Positions 17,462-26,620 are shown, numbered from the stretch's first letter. The stretch is DNA of 64,000 bases from Bacillus sp. EAC (GCF_002156875.1 NZ_NCSY01000007.1:62001-126000); one strand, 5' to 3'. Made by a program: numbers and translations. Notes: generated by a model not told the origin, from the sequence alone.

Positions 17462-18976
17462 ATGAGTTTCAATTTAAGTGGAATTTTAAAAAATAGTGCA
17501 GAAAAGTATCCTGATCGTTTTGTTTATACATTTTTAGATTGTAGTGTAACTTATCAAGAATTAGAAGCAATGGTTGATAAAGTTGCCTCAGGATTATATG
17601 AGAATGGTATTGGAAAAGGGGATCGAGTAGCATTAGTACTTGGAAATTGTCCTGAATTTGTGATTGCATATTATGGAATTCTACGCACAGGTGCATCAGT
17701 CGTGCCGATTAATCCGATTTTTACTTCTCGTGAAATTACTTACATTTTATCGAATAGTAAAGCTAAGGCAGTTATTGCAAACAGTGGATTAAGTCAATTA
17801 TTGTCATCGTTAGTAAATAAGCTAGAAAATTTACAAATGACTTTCTACACTGATTCATTTAATGCTTATAATAGCTGGGATCAGTTAATTCAAAGTTCTA
17901 ATAATGAGTTTGTTGCACCTCCTATCGGTGAGAATGATCTTGCTGTTGTTTTATATACTTCAGGAACAACAGGAAATCCAAAAGGTGCAATGCTTTCTCA
18001 TCGAAATATGACTTCGAATGCTGAATCATTTGGAGAATTTTTTGGATTTACTAAAGATGATCGAATTATTGCCACGTTACCAATGTTCCATGTATTTTGT
18101 ATGACAGTATGTATCAATACACCGATTAAAAATGGAGCTCACATTTTAATAATGCCTAAATTTGATCCTACAGAAGTAGTTAAAACCATTGTAAGAGAAA
18201 AAGCTACCTTGTTTGCAGGTGTTCCTACAATGTATAGTTTTATGATGCAACTACCTAATGCTACAGCGGAAGATTTTTCATCTATTAGGGCATGTTTCTC
18301 AGGTGGTGCCTCAATACCAGTTGAACTACTTAATCGATTCCAAGAAAAATATAAAGTTGATATTTTAGAAGGATATGGTTTATCTGAAACTGCACCTGTA
18401 ACTGTATTTAGTCCTTTAAATGGTATTAGAAAACCTGGTTCAATAGGCGTAAATATACCAAATGTCACTAATAAAGTTGTAGATCCAAATGGTATAGAAG
18501 TACCGATTGGTGAAATTGGAGAATTAGTTGTTAAAGGACCGAATGTTATGCTTGGCTATTTAGAAATGCCGGAAGCAACATTTACTTCAATAAAAGATGG
18601 TTGGTTTTATACAGGGGACTTAGCAAAGATGGATGAAGATGGCTATTTTTATATAATTGACCGTATAAAAGATTTAATCATTGTAGGTGGCTATAATGTT
18701 TATCCAAGAGAAGTAGAAGAGGTATTATACCAACATCATGCAGTTGTAGAAGCAGCTGTAGTTGGAATTCCTGATAGTAATTTTGGAGAAAGTGTGAAGG
18801 CGTTTGTCGTATGTATCGATCCAAATGTTTCTGTAGAAGAGATTTTGTTATTTGCGCAAGAAAGATTAGCAAAGTACAAGCAGCCAAGAGAAATTGAAAT
18901 ATTAACTGAACTTCCAAAGAACAGTACTGGTAAAATTTTAAGAAGATCTTTACGTTCAACAGTTGAAAGTAAATGA
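17462..18976 (+). CDS. AMP-forming acyl-CoA synthetase (fatty-acid/aryl-CoA ligase)
   Basis: 504 residues, ANL superfamily. P-loop-like YTSGTTGNPKGAM (about 165-177), adenine motif YGLSETAP, the hinge GWFYTGDLAKMDEDGYF, and the C-terminal catalytic lysine in NSTGKILRR are all intact. It activates a carboxylic acid as an adenylate and then a CoA thioester. Ribosome-binding site TAGGAGAGG. Last gene of the repeat-free block; a medium- or long-chain or aromatic acid is plausible. Confidence 0.9.
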   Translation: MSFNLSGILKNSAEKYPDRFVYTFLDCSVTYQELEAMVDKVASGLYENGIGKGDRVALVLGNCPEFVIAYYGILRTGASVVPINPIFTSREITYILSNSKAKAVIANSGLSQLLSSLVNKLENLQMTFYTDSFNAYNSWDQLIQSSNNEFVAPPIGENDLAVVLYTSGTTGNPKGAMLSHRNMTSNAESFGEFFGFTKDDRIIATLPMFHVFCMTVCINTPIKNGAHILIMPKFDPTEVVKTIVREKATLFAGVPTMYSFMMQLPNATAEDFSSIRACFSGGASIPVELLNRFQEKYKVDILEGYGLSETAPVTVFSPLNGIRKPGSIGVNIPNVTNKVVDPNGIEVPIGEIGELVVKGPNVMLGYLEMPEATFTSIKDGWFYTGDLAKMDEDGYFYIIDRIKDLIIVGGYNVYPREVEEVLYQHHAVVEAAVVGIPDSNFGESVKAFVVCIDPNVSVEEILLFAQERLAKYKQPREIEILTELPKNSTGKILRRSLRSTVESK

Positions 18977-19399
18977 AAATTTTCCAAGAGATATTTTCTG
19001 AATTTTCTATCTATAATAGCGTATCTTACATTGTCTGATAATTTAATTGCTAATTTATTAAATTTTTTCACTAATTCAGTAAAGAACTTTTTTTATCCAA
19101 CAACATTAGTTGTAGAGTGATTAAAAAGTTCTTAATTGTTTATAAAATTTCTTAACTAGAAAAAATGTCCTTTAAGGCATGTAATATTCTAGTAACAATT
19201 TAGTTGACCGCAATGCATAAATACAAAAGGATTAGTGGTTTTAATTTGCCAAAAAAGTATATTTCTTATTAAACGATATTGCAGATTAGTTGAACAATGA
19301 ACTTAATGTATTGCGAACGAATATAGGATTTTAATAAAAAAAAGATTAAATAAGAAAAAATGAGGTTTTTAAGGAAATCTAATTATTGAAGGTGATTTT
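18977..19399. other. Intergenic; one long-loop hairpin, eroded repeat tail
   Basis: AAGAACTTTTTTT (about 19083) pairs with AAAAAGTTCTT (about 19122) across a loop of about 30 bases and may terminate the ligase transcript. GATTAGTTGAACAATG near 19283 resembles the right arm of an HTT head. No ORF of note. Confidence 0.45.
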
Positions 19400-19933
19400 G
19401 TGATTTGGATTTGGTCCATTCCTGATAAATACACAAATAAAAGTATAGGTGAATACATTAATGGTTCTGGAACGGACAGATTTGTTTTTAGAGAAGGTAA
19501 AGTAATTAAGGTTAAAGTCATTTCTCCAAAAATCGTATTTAGATGTTCTGAAGAAAATTTATCAGACATACTGCCTAATAGTGGTCAATTAATAGTCGTG
19601 TCAAATAGAGTTTTAGAAATATTACGGGAAGTTTGTAGTCAAGATATTCAAGTTTTCGATGCAAATGTTTTTATAGGAGAAAAAAGAATCTCGAATTATT
19701 ACTTAATTAATATTGTAAATACTGTTCAAATAGTAAACAAAGAGGCCTCAGAATATACAGCTATTAAGGGGAGAAACCCAATACTTTATTTTAAGAAAAT
19801 AGTCTATAATACAGATGATTTAGGGCAATTTAATTTAGTTAGGAATGCTGATTGTCCAACTCATATTTTTGTGTCTGATTATTTAAAGAAAAGATTTGAA
19901 AAGGAAAAAATAAAGGGAGTGCAATTTAACTAA
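19400..19933 (+). CDS. Imm11/DUF1629-like immunity protein
   Basis: 177 residues. The segments YLINIVNTVQIVNKE, FKKIVYNTDDLGQFNLVR and THIFVSDYLKKRFEKEKIKG follow the DUF1629 / Imm11 pattern of polymorphic-toxin immunity proteins. No toxin gene is adjacent, so it would be an orphan antidote. Start GTG 19400 after GAAGGTGA. The stop codon TAA lies inside the head of the following HTT repeat. Confidence 0.7.
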   Translation: MIWIWSIPDKYTNKSIGEYINGSGTDRFVFREGKVIKVKVISPKIVFRCSEENLSDILPNSGQLIVVSNRVLEILREVCSQDIQVFDANVFIGEKRISNYYLINIVNTVQIVNKEASEYTAIKGRNPILYFKKIVYNTDDLGQFNLVRNADCPTHIFVSDYLKKRFEKEKIKGVQFN

Positions 19934-20012
19934 CGCATGAGTTAGTTAAACAAGATTACGAGTCGCTATTGCGGCTTTTTTTATTAAAGTAAATGGCAGT
20001 ATAGTGTAATAG
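19923..20012 (+). repeat. HTT repeat, complete, overlapping a stop codon
   Basis: Head with core CTAACGCATGAGTTAG and TTTAA/TTAAA flanks begins in the Imm11-like CDS. Terminator hairpin GAGTCGCTATTGCGGC plus T-run, tail AAATGGCAGTATAGTGTAA. Confidence 0.9.
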
Positions 20013-20041
20013 GTACATGTATTTAAGGGAAGAGAAATTAA

Positions 20042-20128
20042 GTTGAAATTGATCATGAAGATAAAGTAAAAGTTAAATTTATCGATGGTTGGTTACTTTT
20101 TACTTTTATCATCAAAACAAAATACTAA
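20042..20128 (+). pseudogene. Possible gene remnant
   Basis: A start-less 28-codon frame (VEIDHEDKVKVKF...FIIKTKY) lies directly after a repeat tail. Composition is coding-like but it is too short to assign. Confidence 0.25.
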
Positions 20129-20165
20129 ATTTCGAGTAGAAAAACTGTAGATCTATAAACGTTTA

Positions 20166-20195
20166 AAAAGATCTTCTAAAATAGAAGATCCTTTA
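20166..20195 (-). terminator. Terminator of the minus-strand gerA-like gene
   Basis: Stem AGATCTTCT / AGAAGATCT. On the minus strand it is followed by TTTTTAAAC. It lies about 32 bases beyond the stop codon. Confidence 0.75.
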
Positions 20196-20226
20196 TTATA
20201 AGCAATATTAAATAGGCTACTAAGTA

Positions 20227-21693
20227 TTACTCTTTATCGTCATGTGGATATTTGTGTTCACTGTTTATCAGTTTCTTTAAATTTCCACGATATAATACAT
20301 CTTTGAACTCTTGCGGTCGAAACGGAATAATTGGTGCTAAGTACGGAACACCCACTGATCGTAACCGAGCCATATAAATAATCAACATGATGAGTCCAAC
20401 GCCGATCGCTGTTAAACCTAAAAAATTCCCGATAAACAAAAATGAATAACGTAAAAAAAAAGCTGCACTTATCATACCTCCTGTTTGAAAAAGTAAGCTT
20501 GTAAGATAAGCAACCCCTACAATAATAAGGCTAAGGGAATGGACTAGTTTGGCATCTACTGCAGTTGTGCTAATTACCAAAGTTCCTACCAAAGAAGCAA
20601 CAATAATTAAATCGGATTGAACCCGAAAGGCGGCTAAACTCAATATGTATAAAATGATTAGTAGTAGCATGATTTCTAATAAGAAAGGAAGTATTGTATC
20701 TGATGCAGAAAAATATTTCTTTGCAAATTTAGCTGGAAACCAATCACTATGAAATTTAGCTAATGCAACATATATTCCAGGCAAGAAAATTGTTACTAAG
20801 TAAGAAAAGAATATTATCAATCGATTAGAAAGCCTTCCAATTTTCGAATAGTATTCAGTGGGTTGCGCCATATACTGAACGAATAATGAAGGTACAATTG
20901 AAGCGTTTGGTGTACCATTCACTAAAACGGCAATTCGTCCTTCGTATAAAGCAGCAGACACAATGTCTGGCATCTCTGTTTTGAAAACTAGTGGAAAGAT
21001 GCTTTTCTTTCGTCCTTCCAAAGCATCTTCGACCAATCTGGCTATCAAAGCGTATTCTACATCGAGTGTATCTATACGGGTTCGTACTTCTTCTAAAGCT
21101 TGTTGATCCACTTTATGTTTTAAGTAAATAATTGAAAGGTCCGTTTTCGCAAAGCGCCCGATTTGTTTCGTTTCCACAACTAAGTTCGGTGATTGAATAA
21201 AACTTCGAATTAGATTTAAGTTGACTTTTAATTGCTCAGTCAATCCAATCATTGGACCATCAGGTGATCTTTGCCTGTTACTTTGTTCAACTGAACGTTG
21301 TTGCCACTGGGTCGTTTCTGCAATAATTCCACTGTTATATCCATCGACTAAGATTAGTGTTCGCCCTCGAACAATCCCATCGAGTGCATCATCGAATGAG
21401 GAGACTATTTCAACAGAAGAGGCTCGAATATAATCAGAGGCTAATTGGTCGATAAACGGTTCCGTATCGTTTTTTTGAATGCCCCGAAATAAAAACAATG
21501 GAGAAATGATAAAATCGCGAATCACATCTGCGTTAACGAGATCATCAAGATAGCAGAGTGCTACCTTATACTTGCTTTCTCCTATTCGAATCGTCCGCAC
21601 AACTAATTCCGTTGTATTGCTCAATTGTTCCTTAATTGTTTCAATGTTATTATGAAGACTTTTTGAAAAATTAGCCGGATCATAGTGGTTCAC
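20227..21693 (-). CDS. GerA-family spore germination protein (orphan GerAA-type subunit)
   Basis: 488 residues. Same architecture as the 361-1830 protein: soluble N-terminal domain, EGRIAVLVNGTPNASIVPS motif, about five membrane segments, and C-terminal LAPIIPFRPQEFKD. The ribosome-binding site on the minus strand is AGAGGTGAAAG. It has its own terminator and no gerB or gerC partner nearby. It is one of the few minus-strand genes, and no HTT repeat directly follows it in its own orientation. Confidence 0.85.
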   Translation of the reverse strand: MNHYDPANFSKSLHNNIETIKEQLSNTTELVVRTIRIGESKYKVALCYLDDLVNADVIRDFIISPLFLFRGIQKNDTEPFIDQLASDYIRASSVEIVSSFDDALDGIVRGRTLILVDGYNSGIIAETTQWQQRSVEQSNRQRSPDGPMIGLTEQLKVNLNLIRSFIQSPNLVVETKQIGRFAKTDLSIIYLKHKVDQQALEEVRTRIDTLDVEYALIARLVEDALEGRKKSIFPLVFKTEMPDIVSAALYEGRIAVLVNGTPNASIVPSLFVQYMAQPTEYYSKIGRLSNRLIIFFSYLVTIFLPGIYVALAKFHSDWFPAKFAKKYFSASDTILPFLLEIMLLLIILYILSLAAFRVQSDLIIVASLVGTLVISTTAVDAKLVHSLSLIIVGVAYLTSLLFQTGGMISAAFFLRYSFLFIGNFLGLTAIGVGLIMLIIYMARLRSVGVPYLAPIIPFRPQEFKDVLYRGNLKKLINSEHKYPHDDKE

Positions 21694-21862
21694 TCTCTTT
21701 CACCTCTAGTCATTCAATCATACTAATTACCAGTAATTAGTATGTACTAAGGTGATATTAGCATTCAGATATATTGAAGTGGTAAGAGATTATACTTATG
21801 GGGGGGCAGAAAAAAGTAAATCATTACTACAAAATACAATTAAGAATTGAATAGGATCTCTT

Positions 21863-22055
21863 CTTCAACTAACTAGCTCGTTAGTTGCTTAGCAAGTAGA
21901 TTATAGAAGGTGTGAAAATGACATTATGGTTGTATGTCCGTGTTCATATACGCTTAACGACAATTGATAACGAAGTACATGAGGTATCGCTAATTATAAG
22001 AGTTGTCAATGGTAGCTTTTTTTGGTTGTACTAATTGGCAGGATGATTAAACAAG
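21863..22055 (+). repeat. HTT repeat split by about 100 bp
   Basis: Head with core CTAACTAGCTCGTTAG at 21866-21887. The terminator (AGTTGTCAATGGTAGCTTTTTTT) and tail (CTAATTGGCAGGATGATTAAAC) come only at about 22001-22050. The interval holds a 38-codon ORF (21918-22034, ribosome-binding site GAAGGTG) that runs through the hairpin into the tail, so it is probably not a functional gene. Confidence 0.65.
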
Positions 22056-22237
22056 GAAATTAATGATTCTGTAGGGAATATTATTTATTAAAATAATTAA
22101 ATAAGGGTATGAAGGCATAGAAATGTATCTAATTTTATTAATTGGAAAAGAAGTAATGTTTCTTCACTTTATGTAAATATATGTGTTGTTCGTTCGAAAT
22201 TAATATAGCAAAATTTTTTAAAAAGGGAGGTACAAAG

Positions 22238-22420
22238 ATGAAATGTAATCAGTGTCCAAATAAAATGATCAAGGATTGTAACATTAGTGTTGAATTTGAA
22301 ACGTACCCATTTTGCCACGAATTTTTTGAACCAACAGATGTTACATTACAAAGAAAAACTTTGATAGGTATACCTTACGATGCGAATCTATTTGACTGGG
22401 GGTCTAGCCATGGGCATTAG
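22238..22420 (+). CDS. Small cysteine-containing hypothetical protein (60 aa)
   Basis: ATG 22238 is preceded by GGGAGG; the longer in-frame start at 22181 lacks such a site. The N-terminus MKCNQCPNKMIKDC has a CxxC and two further cysteines follow (KDC, FCHEF), so metal binding is possible. The 3' end overlaps the downstream kinase gene by 11 bases, suggesting translational coupling or that this gene's end was altered when the kinase gene arrived. Confidence 0.55.
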   Translation: MKCNQCPNKMIKDCNISVEFETYPFCHEFFEPTDVTLQRKTLIGIPYDANLFDWGSSHGH

Positions 22421-22916
22421 GAATTATCTGATTGAAGGCGTTTCCTGCACCGGCAAAACAACGGTCTGCAATGAATTGCAGCGGCGCGGCTATCATGCCA
22501 TTCATGGTGACCGTGAATTGGCTTATCAAGGCGATCCGGAAACTGGTACACCAACGGATGGCGGCACGCACGAAAATCACATTTGGCATGTAGATAAAGT
22601 AAAAGCTTTGGTCGCAAACAAGGATAGGACGGTAACCTTTTTCTGCGGTGGTTCTAGAAACTTTGCGAAATTTATAGATTTATTTGACGGTGTGATTGTC
22701 CTCGAGGTCGACCTCGACACATTGAACCGGCGGCTTGACGAGCGACCGGATAATGAGTGGGGCGGAAAGAAATGGGAACGCGAGCTCATTCTGCGATTGC
22801 ACCAAACGAAAGAAGACATTCCGAAAAACGGAATTATAATCGACGCCACCGCACCAATCGAGCACGTCGTTGACGAGATCGTCCGTCAAAGCGAAGAAAA
22901 TAAACGCCAACGTTAG
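22410..22916 (+). CDS. P-loop nucleoside/nucleotide kinase-like ATPase
   Basis: About 168 residues. Walker A GVSCTGKTT at residues 10-18; the RRLDERPDNEWGGKKWE stretch fits a lid or R-rich region of small-molecule kinases. Start ATG 22410 after GGGGGTCT; the upstream in-frame ATG 22380 is less likely. GC content is near 50 per cent, far above the neighbours, which indicates transfer. Substrate unknown. Confidence 0.75.
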   Translation: MGIRNYLIEGVSCTGKTTVCNELQRRGYHAIHGDRELAYQGDPETGTPTDGGTHENHIWHVDKVKALVANKDRTVTFFCGGSRNFAKFIDLFDGVIVLEVDLDTLNRRLDERPDNEWGGKKWERELILRLHQTKEDIPKNGIIIDATAPIEHVVDEIVRQSEENKRQR

Positions 22917-23004
22917 TAATTTACAATCGCTCACGGACAGGCCAATACACCAGTGCACCTGGTTGGTGGGGAAGTTATAAAAAAAGGATTAAATATATAA
23001 TTGA

Positions 23005-23071
23005 TTGTACAACGATCGGCTGCTTCGGCGGTCCTTTTTATTGCACTAAAAGGGCAACTTATTTGAACAAG
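23005..23071 (+). repeat. HTT repeat, terminator and tail without head
   Basis: Hairpin GATCGGCTGCTTCGGCGGTC plus T-run, then tail GCACTAAAAGGGCAACTTATTTGAACAAG (shown 23041-23071). The head has been lost. Confidence 0.65.
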
Positions 23072-23168
23072 GGATTCACTAAATTGTGCCGAATAATATT
23101 AATTAGGTTAAATAACAAGAAGTGCTGATCTAACAAGCCTTTTTGAATAGTTAATAAGGGAGAAGAAT

Positions 23169-24002
23169 GTGAATTTAAAAAATTTGGCATCAGTAATTTC
23201 AATTATTTATAAGAAAAATCCAAAAGTTGAAGCTGTTTTACTTGCTGGATCAGTTTCACGAAATTGGGAAGATGAATTTTCTGATATAGAACTATTAATT
23301 TTTTGGAAAGAAGAACCAACTGACGAAGATAGGAAAATACCTATTCAAATACTCAACGGAAGAATTATTGATTTTCATGATTTTGAAGATGAAGAATGGG
23401 CAGAGACTTATATTACTAATAATGTAAAACTTGAGATTAGCAGTTTTTTAACAAAAACGATTGAAAGAGCAATCGAAGAAGTTACATTAAACTTTGAGAC
23501 AAGCTTTGATTTGCAATGTCTTATCGCATCTGTCCATTTTGGTGTACCGCTTTATGGGGAGCTTATGATTGCTACACTTAAAGAGAAAGTTAGTGAGTAT
23601 CCGAAGTCATTAAGTGAGGCAATGATCTTAGAGCATATTGATTTTGGTAATCGATGGAATAATAGAGAAGCGTTGCTTAGTCGTAAAGACTGGTTGATGT
23701 TTTATAAAGTAGTAGACTCAGTTCAAACTAATATAATGGCCTTGTTATTTGGACTAAACCGACAATATGTCATTCACCCTGGGTTCAAATGGCAAAAAAA
23801 TTCATTAGAGACTATGGAGAATATACCTGAAAATGCATTAGAACGACTTGAGCTTATTTTTACTGGTGATCCAGAAGCTGGATTAAAAGAATTAGAATTA
23901 ATAATTCAAGATATTTATCTATTAATCCAAGCTGAATATCCCAATCTTGATTTATCACCATATATTAACAAGTCCGAGTTTTTACGTCCTAAACGTGTTT
24001 AA
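23169..24002 (+). CDS. Nucleotidyltransferase-domain protein
   Basis: 277 residues. The NTase signature AGSVSRNWEDEFSDIELLIF places GS at residues 27-28 and the metal-binding D-x-E at 39-41, followed by a helical C-terminal domain. Similar proteins resemble aminoglycoside or small-molecule nucleotidyltransferases, but the substrate is unknown. Start GTG 23169 (an ATG two bases upstream is immediately stopped) with GGGAGAAG as ribosome-binding site. Confidence 0.75.
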   Translation: MNLKNLASVISIIYKKNPKVEAVLLAGSVSRNWEDEFSDIELLIFWKEEPTDEDRKIPIQILNGRIIDFHDFEDEEWAETYITNNVKLEISSFLTKTIERAIEEVTLNFETSFDLQCLIASVHFGVPLYGELMIATLKEKVSEYPKSLSEAMILEHIDFGNRWNNREALLSRKDWLMFYKVVDSVQTNIMALLFGLNRQYVIHPGFKWQKNSLETMENIPENALERLELIFTGDPEAGLKELELIIQDIYLLIQAEYPNLDLSPYINKSEFLRPKRV

Positions 24003-24136
24003 AACTACATATTTCATCAAGAGCTTTTAATTAAAAGATTTTTTATACTAATTAATCTAATTCAACTTCAAGAGTTGCCACTCTCTGGAAATATGAAAAA
24101 CATTTTCAATACCACACAACGACAAGGAGTTGAGTT

Positions 24137-24793
24137 ATGAATTTTCTTCTCACATCTGCAGGCATCAAGAACAAGAGCATACATGACGCGTTAGTTGGCA
24201 TGTTGGGCAAACCGATTGAGGAGGCAAGCGCCCTCTGCATTCCCACCGGGATATACGCCATACCTGGTGGTGCTAGCCACGCATGGCAATTCTTCAGCGG
24301 ACAAGCAACCACACCGATGTGTGAGCTAGGTTGGAAGTCCATGGGGGTACTGGAACTCACCGCGCTAACAAGCATCGATAAAGAGCTTTGGGTCCCTATG
24401 GTCAAGGAGACTGACGTTCTATTAGTGAATGGCGGTGACCCCTTGTATCTATGTTACTGGATGCGGCAGTCCGGGCTGGCAGACCTATTGCCGTCAATGG
24501 GAGCAGTCTATGTGGGTCTGAGCGCCGGGAGCATGGTGATGGCACCTAACATTGGAGAATTCTTCGTTGATTGGACTCCACCCAAAGGTGGTGATGATAC
24601 GCTAAGCCTGGTCGATTTTGCAATGTTTCCACACCTGGATCACGAGATGCTGCCAGAAAACACCATGGCTGCCGCAGAGAAATGGGCAGCCGGGATGCAG
24701 GTTCCGGCGTATGCGATTGACGATCAAACCGCCATCAAAGTGGTCGATGGAGTTGTCGAAGTTGTATCTGAAGGGCATTGGAAACTGTTTTAA
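24137..24793 (+). CDS. Peptidase E-like protein (S51, type 1 glutamine amidotransferase fold)
   Basis: 218 residues. VLLVNGGDPLYL and the nucleophile motif GLSAGSMVMAP (serine in SAGS) are those of S51 dipeptidase E-like proteins; a histidine follows in FPHLDHE. GC content is about 50 per cent, unlike its surroundings, which suggests transfer. Ribosome-binding site AAGGAGT. An HTT repeat closes the unit. Confidence 0.85.
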   Translation: MNFLLTSAGIKNKSIHDALVGMLGKPIEEASALCIPTGIYAIPGGASHAWQFFSGQATTPMCELGWKSMGVLELTALTSIDKELWVPMVKETDVLLVNGGDPLYLCYWMRQSGLADLLPSMGAVYVGLSAGSMVMAPNIGEFFVDWTPPKGGDDTLSLVDFAMFPHLDHEMLPENTMAAAEKWAAGMQVPAYAIDDQTAIKVVDGVVEVVSEGHWKLF

Positions 24794-24811
24794 TATTACA
24801 TTGTTATATTC

Positions 24812-24900
24812 CTTGTTCAACTACGCATGCATTAGTGAAACATCAAAAGCAGCCATTGGCTGCTTTTTTATTTATATATTTGGAAGCATAGTTGCATAAG
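24812..24900 (+). repeat. HTT repeat, complete
   Basis: Head TTCAACTACGCATGCATTAG with right arm TGAA, terminator stem AGCAGCCATTGGCTGCT plus T-run, tail TTTGGAAGCATAGTTGCA. Confidence 0.85.
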
Positions 24901-25000
24901 ATAATCCATTTTCATTAAAAAAAGAGGTTTTTAAAAGTATGTTAAGAACTTATAATCTAATAATTATTGCAAAATATATTCAAAAGGTGAACCTTATATT

Positions 25001-25330
25001 TTGAGACTATATCAAAATTTTGATTATACATTAAATAAGCATGACAAAACGGAAATTATTTTTGAGTATATAGAAAAAGTATTAATCAAACACAGAAAAC
25101 AAGATAAAAATAATTACTTCTTTTTCTCAGATTTTTCACTCAAAGGACATGTATCTTCAGTTCTAAGGATAGTTAAAAAATTTCCAGAACTAGCAAAGTT
25201 TGAAATTGAATTAGAAGAAGAATATGTAGATGGAATTCTTAAGTATAAAGCACTTACAAATCTACCATCGAACTATAGTTATTATGACCATCGTGTAAAT
25301 CTCCACTCCTGTAATTTGACAACTAGTTAA
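25001..25330 (+). CDS. Hypothetical protein (109 aa)
   Basis: Start TTG 25001 with AAAGGTGA ten bases upstream. A soluble, lysine- and aromatic-rich protein (HRKQDKNNYFFFSDFSLKG). It ends convergent with the minus-strand secreted protein and overlaps its stop by 8 bases. No family recognised. Confidence 0.55.
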   Translation: MRLYQNFDYTLNKHDKTEIIFEYIEKVLIKHRKQDKNNYFFFSDFSLKGHVSSVLRIVKKFPELAKFEIELEEEYVDGILKYKALTNLPSNYSYYDHRVNLHSCNLTTS

Positions 25331-26165
25331 TGCTTGAAAGTAAAGGATCGATATTCACTTTCCATGGAGAAAGAGGTGACGTTCTCACCAAAGTAAAAGA
25401 AAGTTTGGTTCTAATCAGACCTATATCTCTTATGAAGAGATTCACCTTTACTGGAATTTCAGTTGCAATGGAGTATGGCTCTGTTTCCTTTGTTTGAAGT
25501 AAAGCCCACTGTATTGCTTCTATTTTTTCTATTTTCTTTAGCTCTTTTTTAATATTTTTTTGATTACTTATGGCAATATTTTTAGCTAAGCCTTTATCTC
25601 CGTTTTTAATGGTAACGAATAATACATTTAACAGTTGGGAAGGTGAAAGGTTATTCATATATTCATCAATCCTCCCAGCAGCTTTAAGGATCATCACATG
25701 ATGATTTATATCTGATTTTCCTGTCCGATGTGTAGTACTTCCCAAAAAATGAATGCAAAAGTGACCACGGAAACCGTTTTGAAGAGAACCTGCACCATGT
25801 GGCATTCCGTGCATGGACGCAGGGATTAGGCTGTCTTGAGCTAAAATTAATACAGCCCTTCTTCGCCAACTCCAGTTCCCATCGTATATTTCCTTCATTA
25901 TCTTTGTATCTTCTCTTGTTAATGGCTGAACATCTGCATGCCTACTACCAGCTCTTCGTTGTACATCAAAGCTCTTGCCACTTTCCACATCGACTACAGT
26001 GAACTTCGAGTATTTTGGAAGTAATTTGTTGACAGCTTCCCAATTCTGAATTTCTATTTGAAAGCTAATTGGTGAGGGAACTGGTTCGACTGGTGTAGCG
26101 TAAGTATTTTCTGTATCGCAAAATAATGAAAGGGATAAGAATATAATAAAAAAAGTTTTTTTCAC
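25323..26165 (-). CDS. Secreted protein with peptidoglycan-associated HxxC-type module
   Basis: 280 residues. N-terminal signal peptide MKKTFFIIFLSLSLF ending near TYA. The central segment (AGSRHADVQPLTREDTKIM, YDGNWSWRRRAVLI, ASMHGMPHGAG, GHFCIHFLGSTTH) is a module I recognise from Firmicute exported proteins, often paired with peptidoglycan-binding domains. Its conserved His and Cys suggest a cell-wall-related catalytic function, but the activity is not established. The C-terminal third is beta-rich. Confidence 0.7.
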   Translation of the reverse strand: MKKTFFIIFLSLSLFCDTENTYATPVEPVPSPISFQIEIQNWEAVNKLLPKYSKFTVVDVESGKSFDVQRRAGSRHADVQPLTREDTKIMKEIYDGNWSWRRRAVLILAQDSLIPASMHGMPHGAGSLQNGFRGHFCIHFLGSTTHRTGKSDINHHVMILKAAGRIDEYMNNLSPSQLLNVLFVTIKNGDKGLAKNIAISNQKNIKKELKKIEKIEAIQWALLQTKETEPYSIATEIPVKVNLFIRDIGLIRTKLSFTLVRTSPLSPWKVNIDPLLSSIN

Positions 26166-26490
26166 AGATATATGTCAGCTCCGTTAGTTTAGTAATTGAA
26201 TACAACTATTTTGTGTTATTTTTTCTAATAAATAGCTATTAAATAATTGGAAATATAAGGTATCCACTAAGCATAATAATTGTCCATAGTATTATATGAA
26301 TGGCCATCAAGACTAAATATGTAAAAACCATTTAATTAGTAAATTTTTAATGGGCACACGGTTTAAACATTTTTAATCATAACGTTAACAATTCAATTAT
26401 ACATAAAAATGCCTGTATCTTTATTAGGTTACAGTGTTACTTTATTTGATTGGTTGTTCATAATGTTCAATAGTGAGAGGAGTGAATAAA
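26166..26490. other. Intergenic, little recognised
   Basis: Holds the presumed promoter of the minus-strand secreted protein and a weak inverted repeat (CCTGTATCTTTATTAGGTTACAG, 26411-26433). No HTT head. Confidence 0.4.
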
Positions 26491-26598
26491 ATGGTTAATA
26501 TTAACCTTCATTGGGGTAAGAATTTTGGACATTTGGCAGGAGTCACAGATGTGACTTTTTTTTCTAACGTAGTTAAAGCATTATCAGCAAGTTATTAG
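26491..26598 (+). pseudogene. Truncated gene fused to terminator module
   Basis: ATG 26491 has a strong ribosome-binding site (GAGAGGAG), but the 35-codon frame runs into GGAGTCACAGATGTGACTTTTTTTT, a hairpin of the GAGTCAC type used by HTT repeats, before stopping. It looks like a 5' gene end joined to a decayed repeat. A genuine 35-residue peptide cannot be excluded. Confidence 0.35.
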
Positions 26599-26620
26599 AA
26601 CTCTAGAAAGGAATGTTAAA

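Noticed and set aside
21918-22034. 38-codon ORF with a ribosome-binding site
   Set aside because: It runs through a terminator hairpin into a repeat tail; most likely random or a truncated remnant, described within the split repeat.
24060-24090. TTCAACTTCAAGAGTTGCCAC, similar to the copy at 8771
   Set aside because: Too degraded to separate from chance; not counted.
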